The notes: generated by a model not told the origin, from the sequence alone. A stretch of DNA of 64,000 nucleotides from an uncultured Clostridia bacterium (GCA_934463165.1 CAKSJG010000005.1:37916-101915), one strand, 5' to 3'; positions 10,018 through 19,970 are shown, numbered from the stretch's first letter. Numbers and translations are program-made.

Positions 10018-11109
10018 ATGATGAAAAAAACTGTATCAATACTTATGGCTGCGGCTATGACCTTAGGAAGCGCCGCATATGTTTTTGCAGATGCCGATAC
10101 GGCGGTTGAGGATGCAACAATTATAAAGCAGGAGGTTTCGGATTCGGCAAACTTAAGCGCCTTTATGACGGTAAAAGAAGTATCGTCCGATACGATAACT
10201 GCAGAAACGGATGAAAAACAGGCTGTTGAGCTTAAAATAAGCGACAAAACTATTTTTATCGACAGTGAGCTTGCAATTCCGTTTTCGGCAAGCGAACTCA
10301 AAGACGGAGACAGAATATATGTTGAGTATTCTTCCGTTATGACAAAGAGCCTTCCCCCTCAGTCAAACGCTTATCTTATTGCAACAAACGTTGAAAAAGG
10401 CGGAACGGTTAACCTTATGAAAGCCGATACCGTAGATAAGGATGAAAACGGCAATATTGCTGTATTTGATAAAACTCAGAATATCGTGCTCACGATTCTT
10501 AAAGACGCTTCGGTTAAACCCTATGCAACCAAAAATATAATAAAAGCAGAAGATATAGTTCCCGGCACAGAATTTGTTGCATGGTATGGTGCGGTTACGC
10601 TCAGCATTCCCGCATATGCAAGCACCGACAAAGTTGTTGTGACAAATATACCCGAAGCAAACGGAAAGATAAAATTTGGTACGGAAACTGTTTCGGATGA
10701 TGCTCTGAAAGCTGATCCTTCCAAAATCAAACTTCTTGCAAACGGCAAAGAGGTTACACTTTCCAAACCTATGTATTTTGAAGAAAACACGCTTATGGTT
10801 CCGCTGCGTGCAGCTTCCGAAGCTCTCGGATACACTGTCGGCTGGGATGCCGAGACAGGCGCAATAACCGTTGAAGACGAGTATATTCAGAAAGCAACTT
10901 TGTATAACGGCAGCAATGAGGTTACATTCAAAGGAAAAGAAAAAATGGTTACGATGGACCGTAAGGTTGAAAATACAAAAGCTACGGTTATTCATGACGG
11001 TACAACTTTTGTTCCGATCGGATTCTTTACGGAATTTACGAATGACGTAAACGTGAATTCGCAGACTGCGCATATTGCCGCGCAGAAAGCTGAAGCAAGC
11101 GCTGAATAA
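10018..11109 (+). CDS. Secreted protein with copper amine oxidase N-terminal domain
   Basis: A 363-residue exported protein. Start at 10018 is chosen because the AAAGGAAG ribosome site at 10004-10011 lies inside the longer frame that opens at 9979. The signal peptide is MMKKTVSILMAAAMTLGSAA, with cleavage near VFADA. Residues about 40-210 are a beta-rich region of unknown type. Residues about 235-355 match the copper amine oxidase N-terminal-like domain common in Clostridia (LLANGKEVTLSKPMYFEEN, LMVPLRAASEALGYTVGWD, TFVPIGFF). That domain occurs in many secreted clostridial proteins without any oxidase and is thought to be a wall or ligand-binding module. No enzymatic domain is present. Its exact role is unknown. 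Confidence 0.78.
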   Translation: MMKKTVSILMAAAMTLGSAAYVFADADTAVEDATIIKQEVSDSANLSAFMTVKEVSSDTITAETDEKQAVELKISDKTIFIDSELAIPFSASELKDGDRIYVEYSSVMTKSLPPQSNAYLIATNVEKGGTVNLMKADTVDKDENGNIAVFDKTQNIVLTILKDASVKPYATKNIIKAEDIVPGTEFVAWYGAVTLSIPAYASTDKVVVTNIPEANGKIKFGTETVSDDALKADPSKIKLLANGKEVTLSKPMYFEENTLMVPLRAASEALGYTVGWDAETGAITVEDEYIQKATLYNGSNEVTFKGKEKMVTMDRKVENTKATVIHDGTTFVPIGFFTEFTNDVNVNSQTAHIAAQKAEASAE

Positions 11110-11188
11110 ATCCGACGCAGACGGAAAATGAAAAAATCATATAATTGCCAATTACTATGTATTCCCTAAATATATATAATCACTACAA

Positions 11189-11225
11189 CAAAGAACACGG
11201 TAAGATATTGCCGTGTTCTTTGTTT
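11189..11225 (+). terminator. Rho-independent terminator
   Basis: Perfect 12-bp stem CAAAGAACACGG / CCGTGTTCTTTG with a 10-base loop, followed by TTTC. It closes the unit ending at 11109. Confidence 0.8.
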
Positions 11226-11249
11226 CTCATTCCGTTTTTTTGATTTTAT

Positions 11250-11452
11250 ATGACCCTTTGGGGTGAGTGGGAAAGCAGCTATGCTGCCGATGAAATAAAA
11301 AAAGTGCTTGAAAAAGCGGTTAATGCAGACAGCGTACCTGCCGTAAATGAAGTACAATGCGGTAATTACAGACTTCACAGTCTTGAACTTGCAAAAAATA
11401 CGCAAAGGATGTTTTTGATAAGGGACTTAAGGACAAATTTATTGCCGAATGA
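11250..11452 (+). pseudogene. Frameshifted 3' gene fragment of unknown family
   Basis: A short coding-like stretch (LWGEWESSYAADEIKKVLEK, then VNEVQCGNYRLHSLELAK) without a ribosome site. At 11391-11399 the frame meets GCAAAAAAT. With one more A it would continue as AKKYAKDVFDKGLKDKFIAE and stop at TGA 11450-11452; as written it runs on as low-complexity sequence to 11504. The coding-like character of the shifted tail argues for a real former gene that lost an A. I do not recognise the family. The 5' part is missing, replaced by the terminator at 11189-11225. Confidence 0.45.
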
Positions 11453-11481
11453 AAAAAATATAAAAAAACGAAAAATTTTCC

Positions 11482-11510
11482 TTGACAAATTACATTTTTT
11501 GTGATATTAT
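11482..11510 (+). promoter_or_regulatory. Promoter of the rpoB-rpoC operon
   Basis: TTGACA at 11482-11487 and TATTAT at 11505-11510, 17-base spacer. It leaves a leader of about 160 bases before rpoB. Confidence 0.8.
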
Positions 11511-11516
11511 TATAAA

Positions 11517-11677
11517 TTGCAATTATAGCCGTTTTTATTACATTTCGGTTGTGCACTATCACGGTTTTTTGCATATCAAAAAAGCCTGTATTGTGCATGA
11601 TTGCTGTGTTAAAGCGTATGTGCCTTATGCACGTAAAAGTTTATTGGCGCAAAAAAAATAGATGAGGTGATAGAAAC
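11517..11677 (+). promoter_or_regulatory. Structured leader of rpoB-rpoC
   Basis: The 160-base leader contains GGTTTTTTGCATATCAAAAAA-GCC (11563-11586), nested between GTGCAC and GTGCAT, and a second hairpin GTATGTGC-CTTAT-GCACGTA. No coding frame is evident. It may serve autoregulation of RNA polymerase subunits, but this is inference. Confidence 0.35.
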
Positions 11678-14600
11678 ATGGTACATCCTATCAAGCTTGG
11701 CAAGAACGAAAGAATGAGTTATTCTAAAATTGATGAAGTTCTTGAAATGCCAAACTTAATTGAGGTGCAGAAGAATTCATACCGGTGGTTCATCGACAAG
11801 GGATTGAAAGAGGTACTCGAAGACGTATCTCCTATTTGTGATTTTTCGGGCAATCTTGTGCTTGAATTTGACGATTATTATCTTGATGACAACCCGAAGT
11901 ATTCAATTGCAGAGTGCAAGTCGCGTGATACGACGTACTCAAAGCCCCTCAAAATTAAGGTTAGGCTTATTAACAAGGAAACGGGTGAAGTAAAAGAGCA
12001 GGAGATATTCATGGGCGAATTTCCGCTTATGACAGACCAGGGTACCTTTATTATTAACGGTGCCGAGAGAGTTATCGTAAGCCAGGTTGTTCGTTCTCCG
12101 GGAATATACTTTGCTATGCAGCATGATAAAACCGGTAAGGAGCTTTATGATGCCACGGTTATACCGAACCGCGGAGCATGGCTTGAGTATGAGACCGATT
12201 CAAACGATGTTTTTTCCGTTCGTATAGACAGAACGAGAAAGCTCCCCGTGACTGTATTTATCAGAGCTCTCGGTCTTAACACCAATGCCGAAATCCTTGA
12301 GATGTTCGGTTATGATGAAAAAATTAATACAACGCTTGAAAAGGACTTTACGACTAATGCCGAAGAAGCCCTTATCGAAATATATAAAAAACTCCGTCCG
12401 GGCGAACCGCCGACGGTCGAGAGTGCAACTACCCTCATCAACGGTTTGTTTTTTGACGCCAAAAGATATGATCTGTCAAAGGTAGGCAGATTCAAATTCA
12501 ATAAAAAGCTTGCTCTCGGAGCAAGAATCAAAAATCAAATTCTTGCAAAACCGGTTGCCGATGAAGAAACAGGCGAAATTCTTGCCGAGGCAGGAGAATG
12601 TGTTTCAGCCGAAAAGGCAGCCATACTTGAAAGAGCCGGCATTAACACAGTCTGGATCAAAACCGAGGAAGGCAAAGAAGTTAAGGTATTTACAAACGAT
12701 ATGGTAAATATCTTTGATCATATAAGCGATGAACTCAAAGCTATGATTGAGGAATTCGAAATTAAAGAAAAAGTTAAATTCAGTGTACTTAAAGAAATAC
12801 TTGCATCTTCGGATGATAATGAAGAAATTAAAAAACTCATAAAAGAACGTATGCATGATCTTATTCCGAAACATATCATAACAGAAGATATCTATGCATC
12901 GATAAACTATCATAACAATCTTGAGTACGGAATAGGTACAACGGATGACATTGACCATTTGGGTAACCGTCGTTTAAGAGCTGTCGGCGAGCTTTTGCAA
13001 AATCAGTTCCGCATAGGTCTTTCAAGACTTGAAAGAGTTGTAAGAGAAAGAATGACAATTCAGGATCTTGATGTGGTAACGCCTCAGCTCCTTATAAACT
13101 CAAGACCTGTTGTTTCGGCAATAAAAGAATTTTTCGGTTCATCACAGCTTTCGCAGTTTATGGATCAGACAAATCCTCTTGCCGAGCTTACACATAAAAG
13201 AAGACTTTCGGCTCTCGGACCGGGCGGTCTTTCAAGAGAAAGAGCAGGATTCGAAGTTCGAGACGTTCACCATTCTCATTACGGCAGAATGTGTCCTATA
13301 GAGACTCCCGAAGGTCCTAACATAGGTCTTATCAACTCTCTTGCATGCTATGCAAGAATAAATGAGTACGGATTTATAGAAGCTCCGTACAGAAAATTTA
13401 ATAAAGAAACACTTAAGGTTGACGATGAAATCACTTACATGACGGCTGATGTTGAGGATAACTACATGGTTGCCCCCGCGAGTGAAAAACTTGATAAAGA
13501 CGGAAGCTTCATCAACCCCAAGGTTATTGTAAGATACAGAGATGAATTTATAGAAGTAACTCCCGATAAGGTTGATTATGTTGACGTATCGCCCAAGCAA
13601 ATTGTATCGGTTGCGACAGCTATGATTCCGTTCCTTGAAAATGACGATGCTGTGCGTGCACTTATGGGATCGAACATGCAGCGTCAGGCTGTTCCGCTTT
13701 TGAAAACCGAATCTCCGATTGTCGGAACGGGTATGGAATACAGAGCCGCGAAGGATTCGGGAATATGTGTTCTTGCAAAAGAGGACGGCGTTGTTGTAAG
13801 AGTAGGTGCAGATGAAATTCGCATTCGCGAAGAGGACGGCAATATAAGAAGCTATCAGCTTATTAAATTTTTGCGTTCCAATCAAAGCACATGTATCAAT
13901 CAGAAGCCTATCGTTTCAAACGGAGAGCATGTTAAAAAAGGTGATATAATAGCAGACGGACCTTCCACATCCAACGGAGAAATATCCCTCGGTAAGAATA
14001 TCCTTATAGGATTTATGACATGGGAGGGTTACAACTATGAGGATGCTGTTTTGATTAATGAGCGCCTTGTAAAGGAAGATGTATTCACATCAATTCATAT
14101 AGAAGAGTATGAATGTGAAGCAAGAGATACAAAGCTCGGAGCCGAAGAAATTACACGTGATATTTCAAATGTCGGCGAAGATGCTTTAAAGGATATAGAT
14201 GAGAGAGGTATCGTAAGAATCGGTGCCGAAGTCAGAGCCGGAGATATACTTGTAGGTAAGGTTACTCCGAAAGGTGAAACCGAGCTTTCGGCAGAAGAAA
14301 GACTTCTTCGTGCTATATTCGGTGAAAAAGCAAGAGATGTAAGAGATACTTCTCTCCGTGTTCCGCACGGTGAGGCAGGTATCGTTGTAGATGTTAAAAT
14401 ATTTACGCGTGAAAACGGAGATGAACTCCCGCCCGGAGTAAATCAGCTTGTCCGTTGCTATATTGCTCAGAAACGTAAGGTTTCTGTCGGTGATAAAATG
14501 GCGGGACGTCACGGAAACAAGGGTGTTATATCGCGTATTCTTCCGGAAGAAGATATGCCTTTCCTTCCCGACGGAACTCCGCTGCAGATAGTTCTTAATC

Positions 14601-15517
14601 CTCTCGGTGTACCTTCGCGAATGAATATCGGACAGGTTCTTGAAGTTCACCTCGGTTATGCCGCCAAGGCTCTCGGCTGGAAGATTGCAACGCCGGTTTT
14701 CGACGGAGCAACGGAAAAAGATATTGCGGAAACGCAGAAAATGGCAGGAATGCCGCTTGACGGCAAAACCGTTCTTTATGACGGAAGAACCGGTGAAGCG
14801 TTTGACAGCCCTGTTACTGTCGGATACATGTATTACCTTAAACTGCATCATCTTGTTGACGATAAGATTCATGCCCGTTCAACCGGACCGTATTCACTTG
14901 TTACTCAGCAGCCGCTCGGCGGTAAAGCTCAGTTCGGCGGTCAGCGTTTCGGAGAAATGGAAGTTTGGGCTCTTGAAGCATACGGAGCAGCATATACACT
15001 TCAGGAAATACTCACCGTTAAATCCGATGACGTTGTCGGACGTGTAAAGACATATGAATCCATCGTAAAAGGCGAAAATATACCCAAGCCCGGTATTCCG
15101 GAGTCATTTAAAGTTCTTATCAAAGAGCTTCAGAGTCTCGGACTTGATGTTCAGGTGCTTGACGCAAACGATGAGATCATTCCTATTCGTGAAAACGATG
15201 ATGATGACGATCCGGATCTCAGACTTAATCTTGAGGGTAATGAGGATGATTTCTTTGAACCCTATGATTCATTTGATCCCAATGATGAAGAGGATGACGA
15301 TGATATTGAACCCGATGACAGCGAATTTGAGTCGGACGACACGGATGATGTTCTTGCAGGAATCCTTGATACTGATGATGGAGATGATCTGGATTCGCTC
15401 GAAGCGCCCGATGTGCTTGATATGGGTGATGATTATATAGTAGATTTTGATGATATAGACGATATAGACGATATAGACAGTTCTATAGACTCTACAGACG
15501 ATTTTGGTGATCAATAA
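11678..15517 (+). CDS. rpoB: DNA-directed RNA polymerase subunit beta
   Basis: The 1279-residue beta subunit forms half of the RNA polymerase active-site cleft with beta'. Start ATG follows GATGAGGTG. The rifampicin region is intact and wild type in appearance (SSQLSQFMDQTNPLAELTHK, then RRLSALGPGGLSRERAGF), as are the downstream KMAGRHGNKGV and GGKAQFGGQRFGEMEVWALE motifs. After the usual beta end (about residue 1165) there is an unusual extension of about 110 residues made largely of Asp and Glu, with a DDIDDIDDID repeat near the C terminus. It is cotranscribed with rpoC, 15 bases downstream. Here the ribosomal genes rplJ-rplL do not lie immediately upstream. Confidence 0.98.
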   Translation: MVHPIKLGKNERMSYSKIDEVLEMPNLIEVQKNSYRWFIDKGLKEVLEDVSPICDFSGNLVLEFDDYYLDDNPKYSIAECKSRDTTYSKPLKIKVRLINKETGEVKEQEIFMGEFPLMTDQGTFIINGAERVIVSQVVRSPGIYFAMQHDKTGKELYDATVIPNRGAWLEYETDSNDVFSVRIDRTRKLPVTVFIRALGLNTNAEILEMFGYDEKINTTLEKDFTTNAEEALIEIYKKLRPGEPPTVESATTLINGLFFDAKRYDLSKVGRFKFNKKLALGARIKNQILAKPVADEETGEILAEAGECVSAEKAAILERAGINTVWIKTEEGKEVKVFTNDMVNIFDHISDELKAMIEEFEIKEKVKFSVLKEILASSDDNEEIKKLIKERMHDLIPKHIITEDIYASINYHNNLEYGIGTTDDIDHLGNRRLRAVGELLQNQFRIGLSRLERVVRERMTIQDLDVVTPQLLINSRPVVSAIKEFFGSSQLSQFMDQTNPLAELTHKRRLSALGPGGLSRERAGFEVRDVHHSHYGRMCPIETPEGPNIGLINSLACYARINEYGFIEAPYRKFNKETLKVDDEITYMTADVEDNYMVAPASEKLDKDGSFINPKVIVRYRDEFIEVTPDKVDYVDVSPKQIVSVATAMIPFLENDDAVRALMGSNMQRQAVPLLKTESPIVGTGMEYRAAKDSGICVLAKEDGVVVRVGADEIRIREEDGNIRSYQLIKFLRSNQSTCINQKPIVSNGEHVKKGDIIADGPSTSNGEISLGKNILIGFMTWEGYNYEDAVLINERLVKEDVFTSIHIEEYECEARDTKLGAEEITRDISNVGEDALKDIDERGIVRIGAEVRAGDILVGKVTPKGETELSAEERLLRAIFGEKARDVRDTSLRVPHGEAGIVVDVKIFTRENGDELPPGVNQLVRCYIAQKRKVSVGDKMAGRHGNKGVISRILPEEDMPFLPDGTPLQIVLNPLGVPSRMNIGQVLEVHLGYAAKALGWKIATPVFDGATEKDIAETQKMAGMPLDGKTVLYDGRTGEAFDSPVTVGYMYYLKLHHLVDDKIHARSTGPYSLVTQQPLGGKAQFGGQRFGEMEVWALEAYGAAYTLQEILTVKSDDVVGRVKTYESIVKGENIPKPGIPESFKVLIKELQSLGLDVQVLDANDEIIPIRENDDDDDPDLRLNLEGNEDDFFEPYDSFDPNDEEDDDDIEPDDSEFESDDTDDVLAGILDTDDGDDLDSLEAPDVLDMGDDYIVDFDDIDDIDDIDSSIDSTDDFGDQ

Positions 15518-15532
15518 GAAAGGAGATAGCTT

Positions 15533-18500
15533 ATGTCAGCATTTAATGATTTTGAATCCATAAAAATCGGTTTGGCTTCTCCGGAAAAGATCAGGGAATG
15601 GTCACACGGTGAAGTTAAAAAGCCGGAAACAATAAACTACAGAACTCTTAAACCGGAGAGAGACGGTCTGTTTTGCGAAAAAATATTCGGACCTCAGAAG
15701 GACTGGGAGTGTTACTGCGGTAAATACAAGAGAATCAGATATAAGGGCATTGTCTGCGACAGATGCGGAGTTGAGGTTACACGTTCCAAGGTAAGGAGAG
15801 AACGCATGGGTCACATTGAACTTGCCGCTCCCGTATCGCATATATGGTATTTTAAAGGTATTCCGAGCCGCATGGGTCTTATACTTGATATGTCTCCGAG
15901 AATTCTTGAAAGAATTCTTTACTTTGCGGCATATGTGGTAATCGATCCCGGGAAAACGGATCTTGAAGAGAAACAAACTTTGAGTGAAAAAGAATACAGA
16001 GATTATACCGAAAAATACGGTACTGACGGCTTTAAGGCATCTATGGGTGCCGAGGCTGTCAAAGAGCTTCTCTTGAAAATCGACCTTGAAGAGCTTTCGG
16101 CTCAGCTTAAAGAGGAGCTTGATGCATCGCAGGGACAAAAGAAGATAAGAATTGCGAAAAGACTTGAAGTTGTGGAAGCATTCAGAATATCGGGCAACAA
16201 ACCCGAATGGATGATAATGGATGCCGTTCCGGTAATTCCGCCTGAAATCAGACCTATGGTACAGCTCGACGGCGGAAGATTTGCCACATCGGACCTCAAT
16301 GATCTTTACAGAAGAGTAATAAACCGTAACAACAGACTTAAGAGACTTCTTGAGCTTGAAGCACCCGATATTATAGTGCGCAACGAAAAGAGAATGCTTC
16401 AGGAAGCTGTTGATGCACTTATTGATAACGGCAGAAGAGGCAGACCCGTTACGGGTCCCGGAAACCGTCCGCTCAAATCACTTTCGGATATGCTGAAAGG
16501 TAAACAGGGACGTTTCCGTCAGAACCTTCTCGGTAAGCGTGTTGACTATTCCGGACGTTCGGTTATAGTTGTCGGTCCGACGCTTAAGATTTATCAGTGC
16601 GGACTTCCTAAGGAAATGGCGCTCGAACTCTTTAAGCCTTTTGTAATGAAAAAACTTGTTGAAGACGGTTTATGCCACAATATAAAGAGCGCAAAGCGCA
16701 TGGTTGAAAGAGTAAGACCGGAAGTTTGGGATATGCTTGAAGATGTTATCAAAGAACATCCGGTATTTCTGAACCGTGCTCCTACGCTTCACAGACTCGG
16801 TATTCAGGCTTTTGAACCCGTCCTTGTTGAGGGCAGAGCTATAAAGCTTCATCCGCTTGTTTGTACGGCATTTAACGCCGACTTCGATGGTGACCAGATG
16901 GCTGTCCATGTTCCGCTTTCACCCGAAGCACAGGCAGAAGCAAGAATTCTGATGCTTTCGGCAAATAACCTTCTTAAACCTCAGGATGGTAAACCGGTTA
17001 TCGTACCTACGCAGGATATGGTTCTCGGCAGTTATTATCTTACGATTATAAAGGCTAAAGAGGTTAAGATAACGGATCCCGGCGACAGCGGATTTGAAAC
17101 AGGCGATATCGTATGCTATTTAAGCAATCAGGAATTTAACAAAAACAGCAAAAAGGCTATAAAGACAGGAAAGAGCCTTGTTAAGATAAACGAAGAGCTT
17201 GAAAAAGAGGGCAAAAAACCTGCATTATTTACTGAGGAAGGGTGCTTCCCGGGAGAGATGGGAGAAGGGAAGTATTTTACCAACTTTGATGAAGTTCTTA
17301 TGGCATACGGAAGAGGTGTTCTCGGTCTTCATGCCCCGATTAAGGTTATTAACACCGTAACTGTTGACGGTAAGGAAGTATCGGGAATAATCGATGCAAC
17401 AGCAGGTAAAATCATATTTAATGAAAATATTCCGCAGGATATCAGACTTGTCGACAGAAGTGTTGAAGGTCCGCTCACTCTTGAGATAGGCATGAACTTT
17501 ACAGCAGATAAGAAAGGCCTCGGAAAAATCTTTGATAACTGTATCAAAGAACACGGAACCACGGTTACTGCCGAAGTTCTTGACCATATAAAAGCTTTGG
17601 GATATAAATATTCCACAAAGGGTGCGCTTACAATCAGTGTTTCGGATATTATCATTCCGGAAACAAAGCAGGAGCATCTTGATGCCGCTCAGGTAGAGGT
17701 AGATAAGATTACAAAGCAGTATAAACGCGGTCTTATCAGCAATGAAGAAAGATACGGAAAAGTCATTACGGCATGGAATAAGGCTGTTAGTGATATTTCC
17801 GATGACCTTATTGATAATCTCGACCAGTACAACCCGATATACATGATGGCTACATCCGGTGCCCGTGGTAGTAAGGATCAGATTAAGCAGCTTGCCGGTA
17901 TGCGTGGTCTTATGGCCGATACATCCGGACGCGCAATAGAGATTCCTATTAAAGCCAACTTCCGTGAAGGTCTTAACGTTTTGGAATATTTTATATCGAC
18001 ACACGGTGCACGTAAAGGTCTTGCCGATACGGCTCTTCGTACAGCCGATTCGGGCTACCTCACAAGAAGACTTGTTGATGTATCGCAGGATGTTATCATA
18101 CGTCAGGAAGACTGCGGTGTAGAACACGGTGTTGTTGCAAAAGCTATTACAGACGGCAACGAGGTAATTGAAGGACTCAAAGACAGACTTTGCGGAAGAG
18201 TATCGATGCACGATGTTATAAATCCCGAAACGGGAGAGATCATCGTTCATGCGGATGAACTTATAAATGAAGAAATAGCAGGTGAAATCTGTGATGCAGG
18301 CATAACAGAAGTTGAAATAAGAAGTATTCTGACATGTAAGGCAAGAATCGGTGTATGCGCTAAGTGTTACGGTTCCAACCTTGCATCCGGCCAGCTTGTT
18401 AATGCCGGTGAGGCTGTCGGTATTATCGCAGCTCAGTCTATCGGTGAACCGGGTACACAGCTTACCATGAGAACATTCCATACGGGCGGTGTTGCCGGAG

Positions 18501-19279
18501 ACGATATCACACAGGGTCTCCCCAGAGTCGAAGAACTTTTCGAAGCTCGCAGACCTAAGGGTGTTGCTATTCTTGCTACCGAAGACGGCACGGTTTCTAT
18601 AGAAGAAAACAAAAAGAAACGTGAAGTAATCATTACGGATGAAAACGGAATGACAAATAATTACCTCATTCCTTACGGCTCAAGACTTAAAGTCAGCGAG
18701 GGTCAAAAGGTTTCGGCAGGTGATGAACTTACGGAGGGTTCAATTTATCCTCAGGATCTTCTTGCAATTAAGGGCAAGATTTCAGATCAGGCAGGTCTTA
18801 CGGCTGTTACGGATTATCTCACGAGAGAGGTTCAGCGTGTATACAGACTGCAGGGTATTGATATCAACGATAAGCATATTGAAGTTATTGTACGCCAGAT
18901 GATCAGAAAGGTAAGAATTGAGGATCCGGGCGACAGTGACCTGCTTATAGGTTCAATGGTTGACCGTGCTGAATTTGAGGCTGTTAAAGAGAAAATGGCA
19001 TCCGAAGGGAAAGCAGAGCCTACAAGTAAACCTGTTCTTCTCGGTATTACAAAAACCGCTCTTGCAACAGATTCATTCCTTTCGGCAGCATCATTCCAGG
19101 AGACGACAAGAGTCCTTACCGATGCAGCTATAAAGGGTAAAAAGGATCCGCTTGTCGGTCTTAAAGAAAACGTTATCATCGGTAAACTCATCCCTGCAGG
19201 TACGGGACTTCCGGTTTACCAGAATGTTGAAGTTGTAACGCCGATCATTCATGCAGATGATTACATGGAAACAAAATAA
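15533..19279 (+). CDS. rpoC: DNA-directed RNA polymerase subunit beta'
   Basis: The 1248-residue beta' subunit. Visible marks: the N-terminal zinc ribbon (CYCGKYKRIRYKGIVCDRCG), the catalytic magnesium loop NADFDGDQMAVH near residue 450, the bridge-helix/trigger-loop region (GARGSKDQIKQLAGMRGLM and QSIGEPGTQLTMRTFHTGG), and the second zinc site (CGVEHG, then CKARIGVCAKCYG). AAAGGAGAT precedes the ATG. Length is normal for Firmicutes without large lineage insertions. A strong terminator follows. Confidence 0.98.
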   Translation: MSAFNDFESIKIGLASPEKIREWSHGEVKKPETINYRTLKPERDGLFCEKIFGPQKDWECYCGKYKRIRYKGIVCDRCGVEVTRSKVRRERMGHIELAAPVSHIWYFKGIPSRMGLILDMSPRILERILYFAAYVVIDPGKTDLEEKQTLSEKEYRDYTEKYGTDGFKASMGAEAVKELLLKIDLEELSAQLKEELDASQGQKKIRIAKRLEVVEAFRISGNKPEWMIMDAVPVIPPEIRPMVQLDGGRFATSDLNDLYRRVINRNNRLKRLLELEAPDIIVRNEKRMLQEAVDALIDNGRRGRPVTGPGNRPLKSLSDMLKGKQGRFRQNLLGKRVDYSGRSVIVVGPTLKIYQCGLPKEMALELFKPFVMKKLVEDGLCHNIKSAKRMVERVRPEVWDMLEDVIKEHPVFLNRAPTLHRLGIQAFEPVLVEGRAIKLHPLVCTAFNADFDGDQMAVHVPLSPEAQAEARILMLSANNLLKPQDGKPVIVPTQDMVLGSYYLTIIKAKEVKITDPGDSGFETGDIVCYLSNQEFNKNSKKAIKTGKSLVKINEELEKEGKKPALFTEEGCFPGEMGEGKYFTNFDEVLMAYGRGVLGLHAPIKVINTVTVDGKEVSGIIDATAGKIIFNENIPQDIRLVDRSVEGPLTLEIGMNFTADKKGLGKIFDNCIKEHGTTVTAEVLDHIKALGYKYSTKGALTISVSDIIIPETKQEHLDAAQVEVDKITKQYKRGLISNEERYGKVITAWNKAVSDISDDLIDNLDQYNPIYMMATSGARGSKDQIKQLAGMRGLMADTSGRAIEIPIKANFREGLNVLEYFISTHGARKGLADTALRTADSGYLTRRLVDVSQDVIIRQEDCGVEHGVVAKAITDGNEVIEGLKDRLCGRVSMHDVINPETGEIIVHADELINEEIAGEICDAGITEVEIRSILTCKARIGVCAKCYGSNLASGQLVNAGEAVGIIAAQSIGEPGTQLTMRTFHTGGVAGDDITQGLPRVEELFEARRPKGVAILATEDGTVSIEENKKKREVIITDENGMTNNYLIPYGSRLKVSEGQKVSAGDELTEGSIYPQDLLAIKGKISDQAGLTAVTDYLTREVQRVYRLQGIDINDKHIEVIVRQMIRKVRIEDPGDSDLLIGSMVDRAEFEAVKEKMASEGKAEPTSKPVLLGITKTALATDSFLSAASFQETTRVLTDAAIKGKKDPLVGLKENVIIGKLIPAGTGLPVYQNVEVVTPIIHADDYMETK

Positions 19280-19322
19280 CATAAACTTTAAGTTATAAAA
19301 ATCGCACCTCGTGAAAAGTGTG

Positions 19323-19374
19323 ACACAAAAAGTTCCGTAAGACTCAAAAGAGTTTTACGGAATTTTTTGTGTCT
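19323..19374 (+). terminator. Terminator of rpoB-rpoC
   Basis: Very long stem beginning ACACAAAAAGTTCCGTAAG with an AAAA loop and the complementary arm GAGTTTTACGGAATTTTTTG. The T-rich arm serves as the U tract. Confidence 0.88.
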
Positions 19375-19970
19375 GATTATTTATCGGATTATATAAAGCA
19401 AATTTTTGAGCAAAATGTAATTTCATCAATTGAATTTTCGGTTGTAATTATTTTGCTTTTAGCTCTCACAAAGCCGGTTATGAAAAGATACACGGCAGGT
19501 TTTCGATATTATTCGTGGCTTGCGGTTATGCTTATTTTTCCGGTACCGTTCGGAAAACTCGGTATAAGCTATAAGGTTCCGATACGCCTATGCTTGTGGG
19601 AATTATTCACCCGTTTATCCTATTAAGCGAAAACGAGTTTTTAAATGATGAGCTGCATTTTATATTTCGCCACGAACTGATACATTACAAACGAAAAGAT
19701 ATTTTGTATCAGCTTATTACGTTAATTTTTATATCGCTCAACTGGTATAACCCTTTTGCTTACATTATGGCACGGGCAATAGAAATTGACGGCGAAACGG
19801 TTGATTATTATGACAAGGATAATGACCATACCACTTTTATTGATGATAGTGGAAGAATGATTGTTTCTCTCGGTTTTGACAACAGAATGAATATCGACTG
19901 CCACGGATATAATATGTATAATGAGAACGGCGGCATAAATCCGAACGCAATGATGCACATAGTACCGTAA
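19369..19970 (+). pseudogene. Decayed M56 / BlaR1-type membrane metallopeptidase
   Basis: Two frames carry pieces of one BlaR1/M56 protein. 19369-19626 gives an N-terminal membrane region (SSIEFSVVIILLLALTKPVM, then YYSWLAVMLIFPVPFGKL). 19590-19970 gives MLVGIIHPFILL and the zinc motif FRHELIHYKRKD, then NWYNPFAYIMARAIEID. The conserved CDE region after the zinc site is gone; the tail instead resembles the end of a longer C-terminal domain. The frame change near 19580-19590 and internal deletions show the gene is dead. The first frame opens with GTG inside the rpoC terminator, so the true 5' end was also lost. Intact relatives sense beta-lactams or wall stress and cleave a BlaI-type repressor; none is nearby. 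Confidence 0.7.

Noticed and set aside
13130..13320. Rifampicin-resistance changes in rpoB
   Set aside because: The usual hot-spot positions (QFMDQ, THKRR, SALGP) have wild-type residues.
17225..18481. A 418-codon open frame on the minus strand opposite rpoC
   Set aside because: It lies entirely inside rpoC, has no ribosome site and reads as Cys/Ser/Asn-rich shadow sequence produced by the codon use of the sense gene. The same holds for the long antisense frames opposite rpoB, ffh and alaS.
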